64,000 nt of DNA, from assembly GCF_013402875.1 (NCBI RefSeq), contig NZ_CP058579.1, positions 3,906,001 to 3,970,000 on the forward strand, written 5' to 3'. The translations under genes were made by a program, and so were the position numbers. Shown piece after piece: positions 50,023 to 57,792 of the stretch. A model generated the notes under the pieces. It did no database searches. It saw nothing but the letters and a program-made list of their open reading frames with translations, and was not told the DNA's origin. The DNA is from Halorarum salinum (GTDB lineage Archaea > Halobacteriota > Halobacteria > Halobacteriales > Haloferacaceae). How positions within the stretch are numbered: position 1 is the stretch's first letter; the number at the start of each line of letters is the position of its first letter.

Positions 50023-50478
50023 ATGTCTAGCCGGTGGTTCGACGGCCAGCTGAAACAGGTCGCCTCGCTGGTCGGCGTCTCGACGGTGCTGCTCACCGCC
50101 GACTTCGTGGGGGTGCTCGCGCTCGTGACCGGGAACGCGGCCGGGTTCGGCGACCGCTTCCCGGCGTACGTGCTCGTGATGGCGATCGCCTTCGTGATCA
50201 CCATCGTCGGGCTGTCCCACTACGGACTGGAGGGCCGCACGGTGCTGTCCGCCTCGACCGGCGTGAGCGTCCTCGCGCTCGTGACCGGCACGCTCGCCGG
50301 CGAGGGGCTCCGGTACGCCGTGGTCGAACCCGCGACGGTGTTCGACGTCCAGTTGCTGTTCTATCTGCTCGCGGCCGGACTCATCGGGACGGGCCTCAGC
50401 TTCTGGACGGTCAACCACTGGCGGGAGTTCGTCCGGGGCCGGACGGTGGAGTCGGACGCGCACGTCTCGGTCGAGTAG
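50023..50478 (+). CDS. Four-helix membrane protein, unknown function
   Basis: A 151-residue protein with four predicted helices (about 13-35, 46-64, 74-92 and 105-128) and a short acidic tail. The ATG at 50023 (MSSRWFDGQLKQVASLVG) is well placed 140 bases from the divergent HerA-like gene; a stretch ACCTTTTTCGC at about 49990 may serve as promoter. The repeated ALVTG/LVTG phrases in helices 1 and 3 suggest an internal two-helix duplication. No family recognised. Confidence 0.75.
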   Translation: MSSRWFDGQLKQVASLVGVSTVLLTADFVGVLALVTGNAAGFGDRFPAYVLVMAIAFVITIVGLSHYGLEGRTVLSASTGVSVLALVTGTLAGEGLRYAVVEPATVFDVQLLFYLLAAGLIGTGLSFWTVNHWREFVRGRTVESDAHVSVE

Positions 50479-50509
50479 GGCGGGTGTCGGGGCGGCCCCG
50501 CCGGGGAAC

Positions 50510-50983
50510 TCACCCGTCGTGCTCGCCCTCGTAGGTCACGTCGACGACCGCCGCCAGGCCGTTCTGTACCTCCACGTTGTCGACGATCACCCGGACGTTC
50601 GCGACGTCCGGGGCGTCGTCGTCGCCGAGTCCGAGCCTGAGCCCGTCGCTGTCCGCCTCGGCCCCGTGGTCGTCGACCCGGCCGATGACTGACCACTCGC
50701 CCGCCCCGGTGATCACCCCGTCCCACTCCCGCTCGTCGCCGCCGTCGAGTTCGATCGTCTCCCCGAAGACGACCTCGTCCTCCCAGGTCCGGGTCACCTC
50801 GATCCCGAGACCGTAGGTCGTCCCGCTCAGGTTCCGGGCGAGAATCCCGTAGGAGTCGGTTCCCGCGTCCGGGTCGTCCGGGTCCGGCGTCGACCCGTCG
50901 CCGGCGGAGGAACAGCCCGCGAGCGTCGACGCGAGTGCCGTGGCGGTACGGAGGACGCGTCGCCGCGTTCGGGGGGAGGGCAT
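50510..50983 (-). CDS. Tat-exported lipoprotein, unknown function
   Basis: A 157-residue protein with a twin-arginine lipoprotein signal: TRRRVLRTATALASTLAGC, lipobox TLAGC with the Cys near residue 24. A short Gly/Asp/Pro spacer leads to one beta-rich domain (about 42-155) with TYGLGIEVTRTWEDEVVFGE and ANVRVIVDNVEVQNGLAAVV, of the kind seen in FxLYD-like or similar small beta domains. Anchored to the outer face of the membrane. Convergent with the four-helix protein gene; function unknown. Confidence 0.8.
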   Translation of the reverse strand: MPSPRTRRRVLRTATALASTLAGCSSAGDGSTPDPDDPDAGTDSYGILARNLSGTTYGLGIEVTRTWEDEVVFGETIELDGGDEREWDGVITGAGEWSVIGRVDDHGAEADSDGLRLGLGDDDAPDVANVRVIVDNVEVQNGLAAVVDVTYEGEHDG

Positions 50984-51240
50984 CGTCTCGGGCGACGGGG
51001 AGGACCGCCGTAAGCGTTGCTCAGGCTGAAATTCCGCCTTCAGTCATCCGGGCCCGCTCCAGCCCGACGGACATCGCACGTATCGGACGCCGCGTGTACC
51101 CTCCTTCGTCATCGGGATCGCCCACGAGGTGCCCATCTGTCGTTCGGTTAGCACGTTGACTCAAGCCACGTCGCCCCATAATTATTGTATTATTTACACT
51201 TATTACCGTCGACCGCCGTTTCGAACGGGAGGAGAAGGTG
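50984..51240 (+). promoter_or_regulatory. Intergenic region with strong AT-rich promoter for the CheF-like gene
   Basis: A 20-base AT-rich run at 51178-51197 (ATAATTATTGTATTATTTAC) includes one or two good TATA boxes. A strong Shine-Dalgarno (GGAGGAGAAGG, 51228-51238) precedes the ATG at 51241. Nothing else is seen. Confidence 0.6.
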
Positions 51241-51318
51241 ATGAGAACAAGCGTACGGTACGTGGATCACGCGTCGGTGCCCGCCCCGAACGGGTCGAGC
51301 ACCGAGTCCGGAACGTGA
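51241..51318 (+). CDS. Possible 25-codon leader peptide ahead of CheF
   Basis: ATG at 51241 right behind a strong Shine-Dalgarno opens a 25-residue frame (MRTSVRYVDHASVPAPNGSS...) whose TGA at 51316-51318 overlaps the GTG start of CheF. Translation of the short frame could deliver ribosomes to the GTG, which has no Shine-Dalgarno of its own. No similarity is recognised. It may alternatively reflect a second small indel at the true N-terminus of CheF. Confidence 0.4.
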   Translation: MRTSVRYVDHASVPAPNGSSTESGT

Positions 51319-52341
51319 GCGAGGAACCGATCGCCGACTTCACCGCCCAGGTCTGGGACAGCTACGCCGGCGCCGAACTCGTCCCCGGACGCGTCGTGAC
51401 GAGCGAGCGGCGCGTCGTCCTCGCGACGGAGGAGTCGCGGACCGCCGTCCCGCTGTCGTCCGTCTTCGACGTCACGCCGGGACGGGCGCCCGCACACCTC
51501 GATGCCGAGTCGGACTCCGTCCTCACCGTCGGCTGTTTCCTCGACCAGACGCGGCACGCCGCGACGGTCGAGGCCGACCGGAAGCTCGTCGACCGGCTGG
51601 CGACGGCGCTGTTCAGGCTGATCCTCGGTGACGCCGACGTCATCGTCACCCACCCGTCGAAGGTGGACGGCGTCCGGCAGGACGAGTCGCCCCTGAACGG
51701 GACGCTCGACGCCGCGCCCACGCGCGTCCGGTTCGAGTTCGAGGCCGCCGCCAGGAGTCCCCACGGACGAGATCGTCGAGTTCGGCCGGACGAAGTCCGA
51801 CGGCGGCCTGCCCATCACCGTCCGGATCGCCCACCAACGGGGCGACGTCACCGTCGAGACCGACGTCACGTTCGACTCACAGCGCGTCGCCAACGTGTTC
51901 GGCCGCTACCTCCGGGAGTACTCCGAGGCCCGCGGCGAGGGACCGACCTCGATCACGGTGCTGTTCGTCGACGACGAGCAGGTGTTCCTCGACCTGTTCA
52001 CCGGGCAACTCGCCGAGTTCCGCGACGTCGAGACGCACGCGGTCACGAGCGGGGTGGACGCGCTGGAACACATGAGCGAACACCCCGACACGACCTGCGT
52101 CGTGAGCGACTACAGGATGCCCGGGATGAACGGGATCGAACTCCTGACGGCGATGCGGGAGGTGCGGCCGAACCTCCCGTTCGTCATCCTGACCGGTATG
52201 GGGAGCGAAACGGTCGCCGAGGAGGCGCTGGCCGCGGGCGTCACCGACTACCTGCGGAAGGAGACCATCGCGTCGAACCCGAAGATGCTCGGGCGCCGCA
52301 TCGAACGCGCGGCGTCGGACCACCGGCCACACACGGCCTGA
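51315..52341 (+). pseudogene. CheF-like taxis protein fused to a receiver domain, interrupted by a frameshift
   Basis: The first part, from GTG 51315, reads as CheF, the archaeal adaptor between chemotaxis and the archaellum: VVLATEESRTAVPLSSVFDV, GDADVIVTHPSKVDG, then RVRFEFEA near 51745. That frame then turns into Arg-rich nonsense, while the frame one base later continues the protein: PTDEIVEFGRTKSDGGLPIT and VANVFGRYLREYSEA. The switch lies in the CCGCCGCC run at 51741-51760 and needs a net +1 shift (one extra or two missing bases). The same second frame continues into a complete receiver domain (VLFVDDEQVFLDLF, phospho-acceptor Asp in VVSDYRMPGMNG, Thr in LTGMG, Lys in LRKE). CheF normally ends in other sequence, so a CheF-receiver fusion is unusual. 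Sequencing error, true mutation or programmed shift cannot be told apart. Confidence 0.8.
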
Positions 52342-52432
52342 ACGACCCCGAGGCCTCCGGCGGTCTCGAACCCCAACGGAGCGTCCCGACCGAGACGTGG
52401 GCGGGTGGCTCACGGGTTACTTGATGACCGCC

Positions 52433-53659
52433 TCATCGCGCCGGGACGTCCGCCACGTCGGGGTTCAGTTCGCCGGTGTAGCGGTACGTCCCCGCGAGGA
52501 GGACGATCCCGGCCGCCAGCGGGATGACCGCACAGGCCGCGTAGACGGGGACGAACCCCAGCGCCTCGACCGCCGGGAGCGAGACGATGGGGCCGAGGCC
52601 GCCGCCGACGTCGCCGAGGACGTTGTTCGTCCCGGTCGCCCGCCCCATCCGTTCGGTCGGCGTGAGGTCGGCGAGCAGCGCCATCAGCGGGCCGCCGACG
52701 CCGCCCTGGCCGGCGCCGATGGCCAGACAGCCGAGGAGCAGGCCGACCCGCGACTCCGTGACGGCAAGTTGCAGGAACCCGACGCACGCGAGCAGCAGGA
52801 AGCCGAGCAGCACCGGCATCCGGGCGCCGAGTCGGTCGCTGGCCGTGCCGCCGACGAGCATGAACACCGACCCCGCGAGCACGGTCGCGGCCATGAGAAA
52901 TCCCGAGGTCCCCTGCGCCGAGTAGTCGAGGACGGTGATGCCGCGCTCGCCGAGCAGCAGCACCAGGGTGGCGAACAGCACCCCGGCGTACGAGAAGTAG
53001 AGCCCGAAGTTCACCAGCCCCGCCGTCAGGGCGGGCGTGCTCCGGTCGATGTCCCACGGTCGCACCGTGGAACCCGCCTCGCTCGCGTGGGTCTCGGGGA
53101 CGGTGAGGAACGCGAGGCCGCCGGAGACGAGCGCGAACGCCGCCGCGAGCGCGAACGCGACGGCGACGCTGTACAGGTCGCTCACCACCCCGCCGAGGAC
53201 GAGGCCGGCGGGGAAGCCGAAGGTGATGCCCGCGCGGACGAGCCCCATGCTCGTCCCGCGGGAGGTCGACTCGCTCACGTCGGCCGTGATGGTGTAGGCC
53301 GTCGCGAACACGAGCGCGCTGCCGAGCCCCCAGGCGAACCGCGAGAGGAGGAACCAGACCTCGGGCAACTCGGAGGCGAGCGCGACGTTGTAGCCGAGCG
53401 TCGCGACGCCCTCGATCAGCAGGCCGGCGATGAACGGCGTCCGGGTGCCGATCCGGTCGACCAGCGCCCCAGCGGGCGCGTTCGCGACCATCCGGACGAA
53501 CCGGTTCGCGCTCAGGATGAGGCCGACGAGGAACGGCGAGATGCCGAGCACCGCCCCGAGGTTCGGGAGGATGGGGAAGACGACGCCGCCGCCGAAGCCG
53601 ACGAAGAACGTGCACGCGATGACCGCGAGCACCACCGCTCGCGGGCGCACCTCGTCCAT
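52433..53659 (-). CDS. MFS transporter
   Basis: A 408-residue major facilitator with 12 segments. Motif A is in APAGALVDRIGTRTP near residue 60 and its repeat VGGTASDRLGARMPV near 265. The long first helix holds FFVGFGGGVVFPILPNLGAV, as in drug:proton or sugar efflux families. The start MDEVRPRAVVLAVIACTFF at 53659 fits. No neighbour indicates a substrate; the gene stands alone. Confidence 0.92.
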   Translation of the reverse strand: MDEVRPRAVVLAVIACTFFVGFGGGVVFPILPNLGAVLGISPFLVGLILSANRFVRMVANAPAGALVDRIGTRTPFIAGLLIEGVATLGYNVALASELPEVWFLLSRFAWGLGSALVFATAYTITADVSESTSRGTSMGLVRAGITFGFPAGLVLGGVVSDLYSVAVAFALAAAFALVSGGLAFLTVPETHASEAGSTVRPWDIDRSTPALTAGLVNFGLYFSYAGVLFATLVLLLGERGITVLDYSAQGTSGFLMAATVLAGSVFMLVGGTASDRLGARMPVLLGFLLLACVGFLQLAVTESRVGLLLGCLAIGAGQGGVGGPLMALLADLTPTERMGRATGTNNVLGDVGGGLGPIVSLPAVEALGFVPVYAACAVIPLAAGIVLLAGTYRYTGELNPDVADVPAR

Positions 53660-53836
53660 TCAGGACCACCCGCGGGGGGCGCGAACGGGGAGCGAGCGGG
53701 GACCGTGACCGCCGCTCCACGGCGTCGAGGACCGGGTCACACGGACCACTCGGTCGGGTTTCCGTATGAGTGGTTCGGTCCCAGCAGTCGGGGCCGGTAC
53801 GTGCGAAATCCCGGGATCGCGTGGCCGCCGCCGAGG

Positions 53837-54048
53837 TCACTCGGCAGGCGTGTCGGTGGGCGTCTCCGTCGGCGTGTCGGTGGGGGTATCAGTCGGCGTC
53901 TCCGTCGGAGTGTCGGTCGGAGTGGCCGTCGGCGTGTCCGTGGGCGTCCCCGTCGGCGTGTCGGTCGGAGTTTCGGTCCGTGTCTCGGTGGGGGTTTCGG
54001 TCGGCGTACCGGTCCCGGTGGGCGTCCCCGTCGGGGTCGCGGGTGCGC
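53837..54048. repeat. Degenerate 12-base repeats encoding the Thr-Pro tail
   Basis: Variants of GTCGGCGTGTCG repeated about 15 times, coding TPTD, TPTE, TPTG or TPTA. All units keep the frame. Such tracts are prone to length change. Confidence 0.85.
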
Positions 54049-55654
54049 AGTCGTCGACGTCGGGGTTCACGAGGTTGAAGAACACGTCGCCGTCGTCGGC
54101 CGCGAGCTGGAGGCGTTCGATGACCTTCCCCTCGTGCTCGCCGGTGCCCCGGAACGTCTCCGGCGCGGTGAACTCGTCCGGCCCGAACTGGTCGCCGAAC
54201 CGCTGATCGGTCCCGTCCGCGAAGACGAGCGTCGCCATGGCGAACTCCGGGGGGAGGCTGCCGAACTCCTCCTCCCCGACGGTCACCTCGGTACACTCGA
54301 ACGTCGTCGCGGGGTCGCCCGGATCACAGGACGTGTCGTCGTTCGGGATGACCACCTCGTCGGGCGTGTCGAAGCTGGCCCTGTCGAACACCCGGCCGGG
54401 CGAGCCCAGGACGAGCGGGCTCGGCCTCACGTCGTCGATGCCCTTGACGCTCCCGTCCGTGAAGTAGACGTTCACGTCGACGTTCACGCGGTCCGGGTGC
54501 TCCATCGTGACCGACGAGCAGTCGCGGGTCACGTCGAGACAGCGCCGCTCGGTGCGCGTCGAGGCGGTCGCGTCGCCGTCCGAGACCGTGACGCGTCGGA
54601 TCCACCCGTGGAACTCCTCGAAGCTCTCGTCGTCCGACCTGATCTGGCCGCTCCCCTCGAAGCCGAAGCGGAGCCGCCCGCCGTAGCTCCCCGTGAAGCG
54701 CTGAGTTGTGCCGTCGCTCATCCCCAGGCGCACCTCGTCGTACGACTCGGCGTCGACGGTGACGTAGTAGCAGGAGGGCCGGACGTCGGGGTCGAACTCC
54801 TCCGCCCCGTCCTCGTCGTCACGGTCGTCCCCGTCGTCACGGTCGTCCCCGTCGTCTCGGCCGTCGCCGTCCCGGCCGTCGCCGTCCCGGTCCCGGAGCA
54901 GGCTGTCGGTCACGTCGTCGCCGTTCAGGAACAGCCGGAACCGTGGGTGCTCGTCCGTCTTGAACTCGAACTCGGTGATCCCGCCGTACACGTAGAACGC
55001 GTCGCCGGAGCCGTCGCCCGTCGACCCGAGGACGCCCCAGCTGCCGTCGCGGAACCGGTCCACGTCGTCGTCCCGGTCGGCCGAGCCGTCGCCCCGGTCG
55101 AACGCCTTCGTGATCCGGCCGTTCGCGACGAACTCGTAGGACAGCGTCCCCTCCCCCCGGGTCCGGATCTCGAACAGGTCGCGGCCCTGCTCCGCGTCGG
55201 GGGTGTCGAGCGCGGTAACGCGGTCGGTCACGTCCTCGCCGTCGAGCAGCATCGCGAACGGCGGGGCGCTCTCGTCGTTGTACTCGAAGTCGACGATCGG
55301 GCCCCGGATCCGGTAGGCGTCCCCACGGCCGTTGGCGGTCTCGCCCGTCACGGTGACGAGCCCCGACCGCAGGGTTCGCAGGTCGTCGTTCCGCAGTTCC
55401 GCGGAGTTCGGCCCGCGGTCGAACGCCTTCCGCACCGGCCCCGCGACGTCGAACTCGTAGAACAGCGTCCCGTCGTCATCGGTCACGATCTCGAGGAGTG
55501 CGCCGCGTTCGACCCCCGGACCCACCTGCTCGGCCCGCCGCTTCACCCCCGAACCGGAGGTCCCCTGTACGGCGTCGCGACCGAGGCCCGCCGCGAGGCC
55601 GCCCACCGCTGCCACGCCGAGGAACGCGCGTCTGGAGAGATCTGATGCGTTCAC
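53837..55654 (-). CDS. Secreted protein with duplicated domain and Thr-Pro-rich tail
   Basis: A 605-residue exported protein. A Tat signal opens it (SRRAFLGVAAVGGLAAGLG). Two copies of a 95-residue beta domain follow (about 50-145 and 160-255): LLEIVTDDDGTLFYEF with VRKAFDRG, and LFEIRTRGEGTLSYEF with ITKAFDRG, each ending in DGEDVTD/NGDDVTD. An acidic Asp/Arg/Gly linker (about 258-290) leads to a third beta region (about 300-530). It ends in about 70 residues of TPTD/TPTE repeats. The tail usually precedes a PGF-CTERM anchor in haloarchaea, but here the protein stops directly (TPTDTPAE), so it is probably released or bound non-covalently. Function unknown. Confidence 0.82.
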   Translation of the reverse strand: MNASDLSRRAFLGVAAVGGLAAGLGRDAVQGTSGSGVKRRAEQVGPGVERGALLEIVTDDDGTLFYEFDVAGPVRKAFDRGPNSAELRNDDLRTLRSGLVTVTGETANGRGDAYRIRGPIVDFEYNDESAPPFAMLLDGEDVTDRVTALDTPDAEQGRDLFEIRTRGEGTLSYEFVANGRITKAFDRGDGSADRDDDVDRFRDGSWGVLGSTGDGSGDAFYVYGGITEFEFKTDEHPRFRLFLNGDDVTDSLLRDRDGDGRDGDGRDDGDDRDDGDDRDDEDGAEEFDPDVRPSCYYVTVDAESYDEVRLGMSDGTTQRFTGSYGGRLRFGFEGSGQIRSDDESFEEFHGWIRRVTVSDGDATASTRTERRCLDVTRDCSSVTMEHPDRVNVDVNVYFTDGSVKGIDDVRPSPLVLGSPGRVFDRASFDTPDEVVIPNDDTSCDPGDPATTFECTEVTVGEEEFGSLPPEFAMATLVFADGTDQRFGDQFGPDEFTAPETFRGTGEHEGKVIERLQLAADDGDVFFNLVNPDVDDCAPATPTGTPTGTGTPTETPTETRTETPTDTPTGTPTDTPTATPTDTPTETPTDTPTDTPTETPTDTPAE

Positions 55655-55706
55655 CGGGAGGGCTACGACGGCACGGCGAGTATAGGGCCCGCATCGTTGA
55701 CACCCT

Positions 55707-55740
55707 TGTCGGTGAAACCGACAGCCGTAGGACTGGATTT
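55707..55740 (-). promoter_or_regulatory. Promoter and hairpin of the secreted-protein gene
   Basis: TATA-like GATAAATCC (minus strand) at 55732-55740, then a perfect dyad TGTCGGT, 3 bases, ACCGACA at 55707-55723, close to the expected transcription start. It could be an operator or the base of a leader hairpin; the ATG follows about 50 bases on. Confidence 0.5.
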
Positions 55741-56108
55741 ATCGGCACAACGGGGGAGTCGCGCAGGGCGACGTCGACCGCCCGACCGCGTGCGTTTGCG
55801 AGCGACTAACGGTCGCCCCACAGCGCCGTTCGCGTCTCCGCACAGGACCGCGGGGCGACCCGTACAGCGCCACCACCAGGTCCTCCGCCGGGGTCGACGC
55901 CTTCACGGGGGCGGTTCGTCGGGGGCCGACGTCGGCGCAGTGGTCGAACGGGTCTCGGCGTGCCGTCGCACTCCGTCGTCCACGCGCCCGACCCACACGC
56001 GAACGGGGGATGGATTCCGGCCAGGCGCGATGGACGCGGAGCGGGCCGAGGGTCGGCGGGACGCCCGCCGGGGAAACCGCTTTCGGCGCTCGCCGTGACC
56101 CCCCGAGC
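55741..56108. other. Gene-free region
   Basis: No gene supported; frames give Arg/Pro-rich sequence. The end of the region (56085-56108) is the upstream of the SDR gene, without an obvious TATA box. Confidence 0.45.
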
Positions 56109-56846
56109 ATGGAGGACATCCAAGGCGACACGGTCGTGGTGACGGGGGCGAGTTCGGGGATCGGAGCGGCGACGGCGCACGCGCTCGCCGCGGACGGGGC
56201 GAACCTCGTGCTCGCCGCCCGTCGGGAGGGCAGACTGGAGGAACTGGCCGGCGACCTCGAGGTCGAGCACGGCGCGGCGGCGGTCCCGGTGCCGACCGAC
56301 GTGACCGACCGCGAGGCGGTGGACGGCCTCGTCGACACTGCGGTCGCGCAGTTCGACTCGCTCGACGCGCTGGTGAACAACGCCGGCGTCGGCCTCGGCG
56401 ACGACGTCGCGGACCTGACCGACGAGGAGTACCACACGATGATGGACGTGAACGTCGACGGCGCCTTCTACGCGACCCGCGCGGCGCTGCCGCACCTCCG
56501 GGAGTCCCGGGGGACGGTCACGTTCGTCGGCAGTTTCGCCGGCCAGTACCCCCGACCCGGCAACCCGGTGTACGCCGCGACCAAGTGGTGCGTCAGGGGG
56601 TTCGCCCACAGCCTCGCCGCCCGGGTCGGCGACGAGGGCGTCGCGGTGTCGGTCGTCAACCCGACGGAGGTGCGGACCGAGTTCGCCTCCGAGCAGGGCG
56701 ACCCCTTCGAGGAGCGGTTCGACTCCGAGGACGTGACCGACCCCGAGGCGGTCGCCGAGGCCATCCGCTTCACGCTCCGACAGGACGCGACCGACGCGGT
56801 GAACGAGATCGACCTCTACCGGCGGGACAAGTTCGCGCACTTCTGA
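56109..56846 (+). CDS. Short-chain dehydrogenase/reductase
   Basis: A 245-residue classical SDR: cofactor motif VVTGASSGIGAATAHAL near residue 10, NNAGVG near 95, catalytic Ser in VTFVGSFAGQ near 140, and Y-x3-K in VYAATKWCVRG near 155. The residues AARREGRLEEL after strand 2 suggest NADP(H) preference. The C-terminus ends with an alpha/beta pattern typical of SDRs acting on small carbonyls. Substrate unknown. The gene is alone, 113 bases before the glycosyltransferase gene. Confidence 0.94.
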   Translation: MEDIQGDTVVVTGASSGIGAATAHALAADGANLVLAARREGRLEELAGDLEVEHGAAAVPVPTDVTDREAVDGLVDTAVAQFDSLDALVNNAGVGLGDDVADLTDEEYHTMMDVNVDGAFYATRAALPHLRESRGTVTFVGSFAGQYPRPGNPVYAATKWCVRGFAHSLAARVGDEGVAVSVVNPTEVRTEFASEQGDPFEERFDSEDVTDPEAVAEAIRFTLRQDATDAVNEIDLYRRDKFAHF

Positions 56847-56910
56847 CTCCCGCCCGGCGGGCGCCTGCGGAATCCGCCCGAACATCGGTCGAACGCCCCG
56901 TGAGCCGGCG

Positions 56911-56934
56911 TTTTTGGCTAACCTAAAACTTAAG
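56911..56934 (+). promoter_or_regulatory. Candidate DtxR/IdeR-type iron box at the GT2 promoter
   Basis: The minus strand of 56913-56928 contains TTTTAGGTTAGCCAAA, close to the DtxR/IdeR/SirR consensus (TTAGGTTAGCC...). It overlaps the TATA-like AAAACTTAAG at 56925-56934, where bound repressor would block the glycosyltransferase gene at 56960. A related dyad is at 60026-60041. Confidence 0.5.
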
Positions 56935-56959
56935 TGAGTTCCGGTCCGCGGACGAGGTG

Positions 56960-57745
56960 ATGAACGAGGCAGTGCGGTCGGAGGCGGGGTCGCGACCTGA
57001 CGACCGGGACGGGTCCGGCGGGGACGCGCCCGGAACGGACGCGACGTCGACGGGCACCGACGGGGACGGCTACACGTTCGACGACGTGAGCGTCGTGATG
57101 GGCACCTACGACGAGGAGGCCGCGGTCGGCGCCGTCCTCGACGACGTCGACCGGGTCACGGACGGCCGCGCCGAGGTCGTCTGCGTCGACGGCTCCAGCG
57201 ACCGGACGCCCGAGATCGCCCGAGAGCGGGGCGCCCGCGTCGTCGAACAGGAGCCCCGGGGGTACGGCGTCGCCGTCCGCGCCGCCCTGCGAGCCGCCGA
57301 CCGGCCGATCGTCGTCACCACGGACTGTGACGACACCTACCCGATGGAGAAGCTCCCCGACTTCCTCGCGGCCGTCAACGACGGCGCGGACGTCGTCAGC
57401 GGCGATCGACTGTACCACGGCGCCGGAGCGATGCCCGCGTTCAACCGGGCCGGCAACCGGGCGTTCGCCCTCCTCGCGAGCGCCCTGACGGGCGGGCGGG
57501 TTCACGACACGACCACGGGGATGCGGGCGTACCGCCGCGAGGTGGTCGAATCGATCGAGTGGACCGAGAACACCGGGCTCTCCGCCGAACTGCTGATCCG
57601 CCCGCTGATGCGGGGGTACGCGGTCCGCGAGGAGCCGATCCCGTACCGCGAGCGCGCCGGCGAGACCAAACTCGACCCGCTCTCGGGCGGGGCCGCCATC
57701 GCGAAGTCCATCGTGAAGGTCGGCCTCGAGGAGCGCCTGCGATAG
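56960..57745 (+). CDS. Family 2 glycosyltransferase
   Basis: A 261-residue GT-A glycosyltransferase resembling dolichyl-phosphate sugar synthases. It starts at the ATG at 56960 (a GTG just before is possible); the first 40 residues are acidic. Motifs: VSVVMGTYDEEAAVGAVLDD near residue 43, VVCVDGSSDRTPEIA near 77, EPRGYGVAVRAALR, TDCDDTYPMEKLPD (the Asp-rich metal site) near 128 and TTTGMRAYRREVVES near 187. No membrane helices are evident, so it would work at the inner membrane surface on a polyprenyl phosphate. Possible role in glycoprotein or cell-wall sugar precursor synthesis. Confidence 0.9.
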   Translation: MNEAVRSEAGSRPDDRDGSGGDAPGTDATSTGTDGDGYTFDDVSVVMGTYDEEAAVGAVLDDVDRVTDGRAEVVCVDGSSDRTPEIARERGARVVEQEPRGYGVAVRAALRAADRPIVVTTDCDDTYPMEKLPDFLAAVNDGADVVSGDRLYHGAGAMPAFNRAGNRAFALLASALTGGRVHDTTTGMRAYRREVVESIEWTENTGLSAELLIRPLMRGYAVREEPIPYRERAGETKLDPLSGGAAIAKSIVKVGLEERLR

Positions 57746-57792
57746 GCCGTCCCTCCCCCGTTTCCCGCGGTTCCGAACCCGCCGCATCGCCG

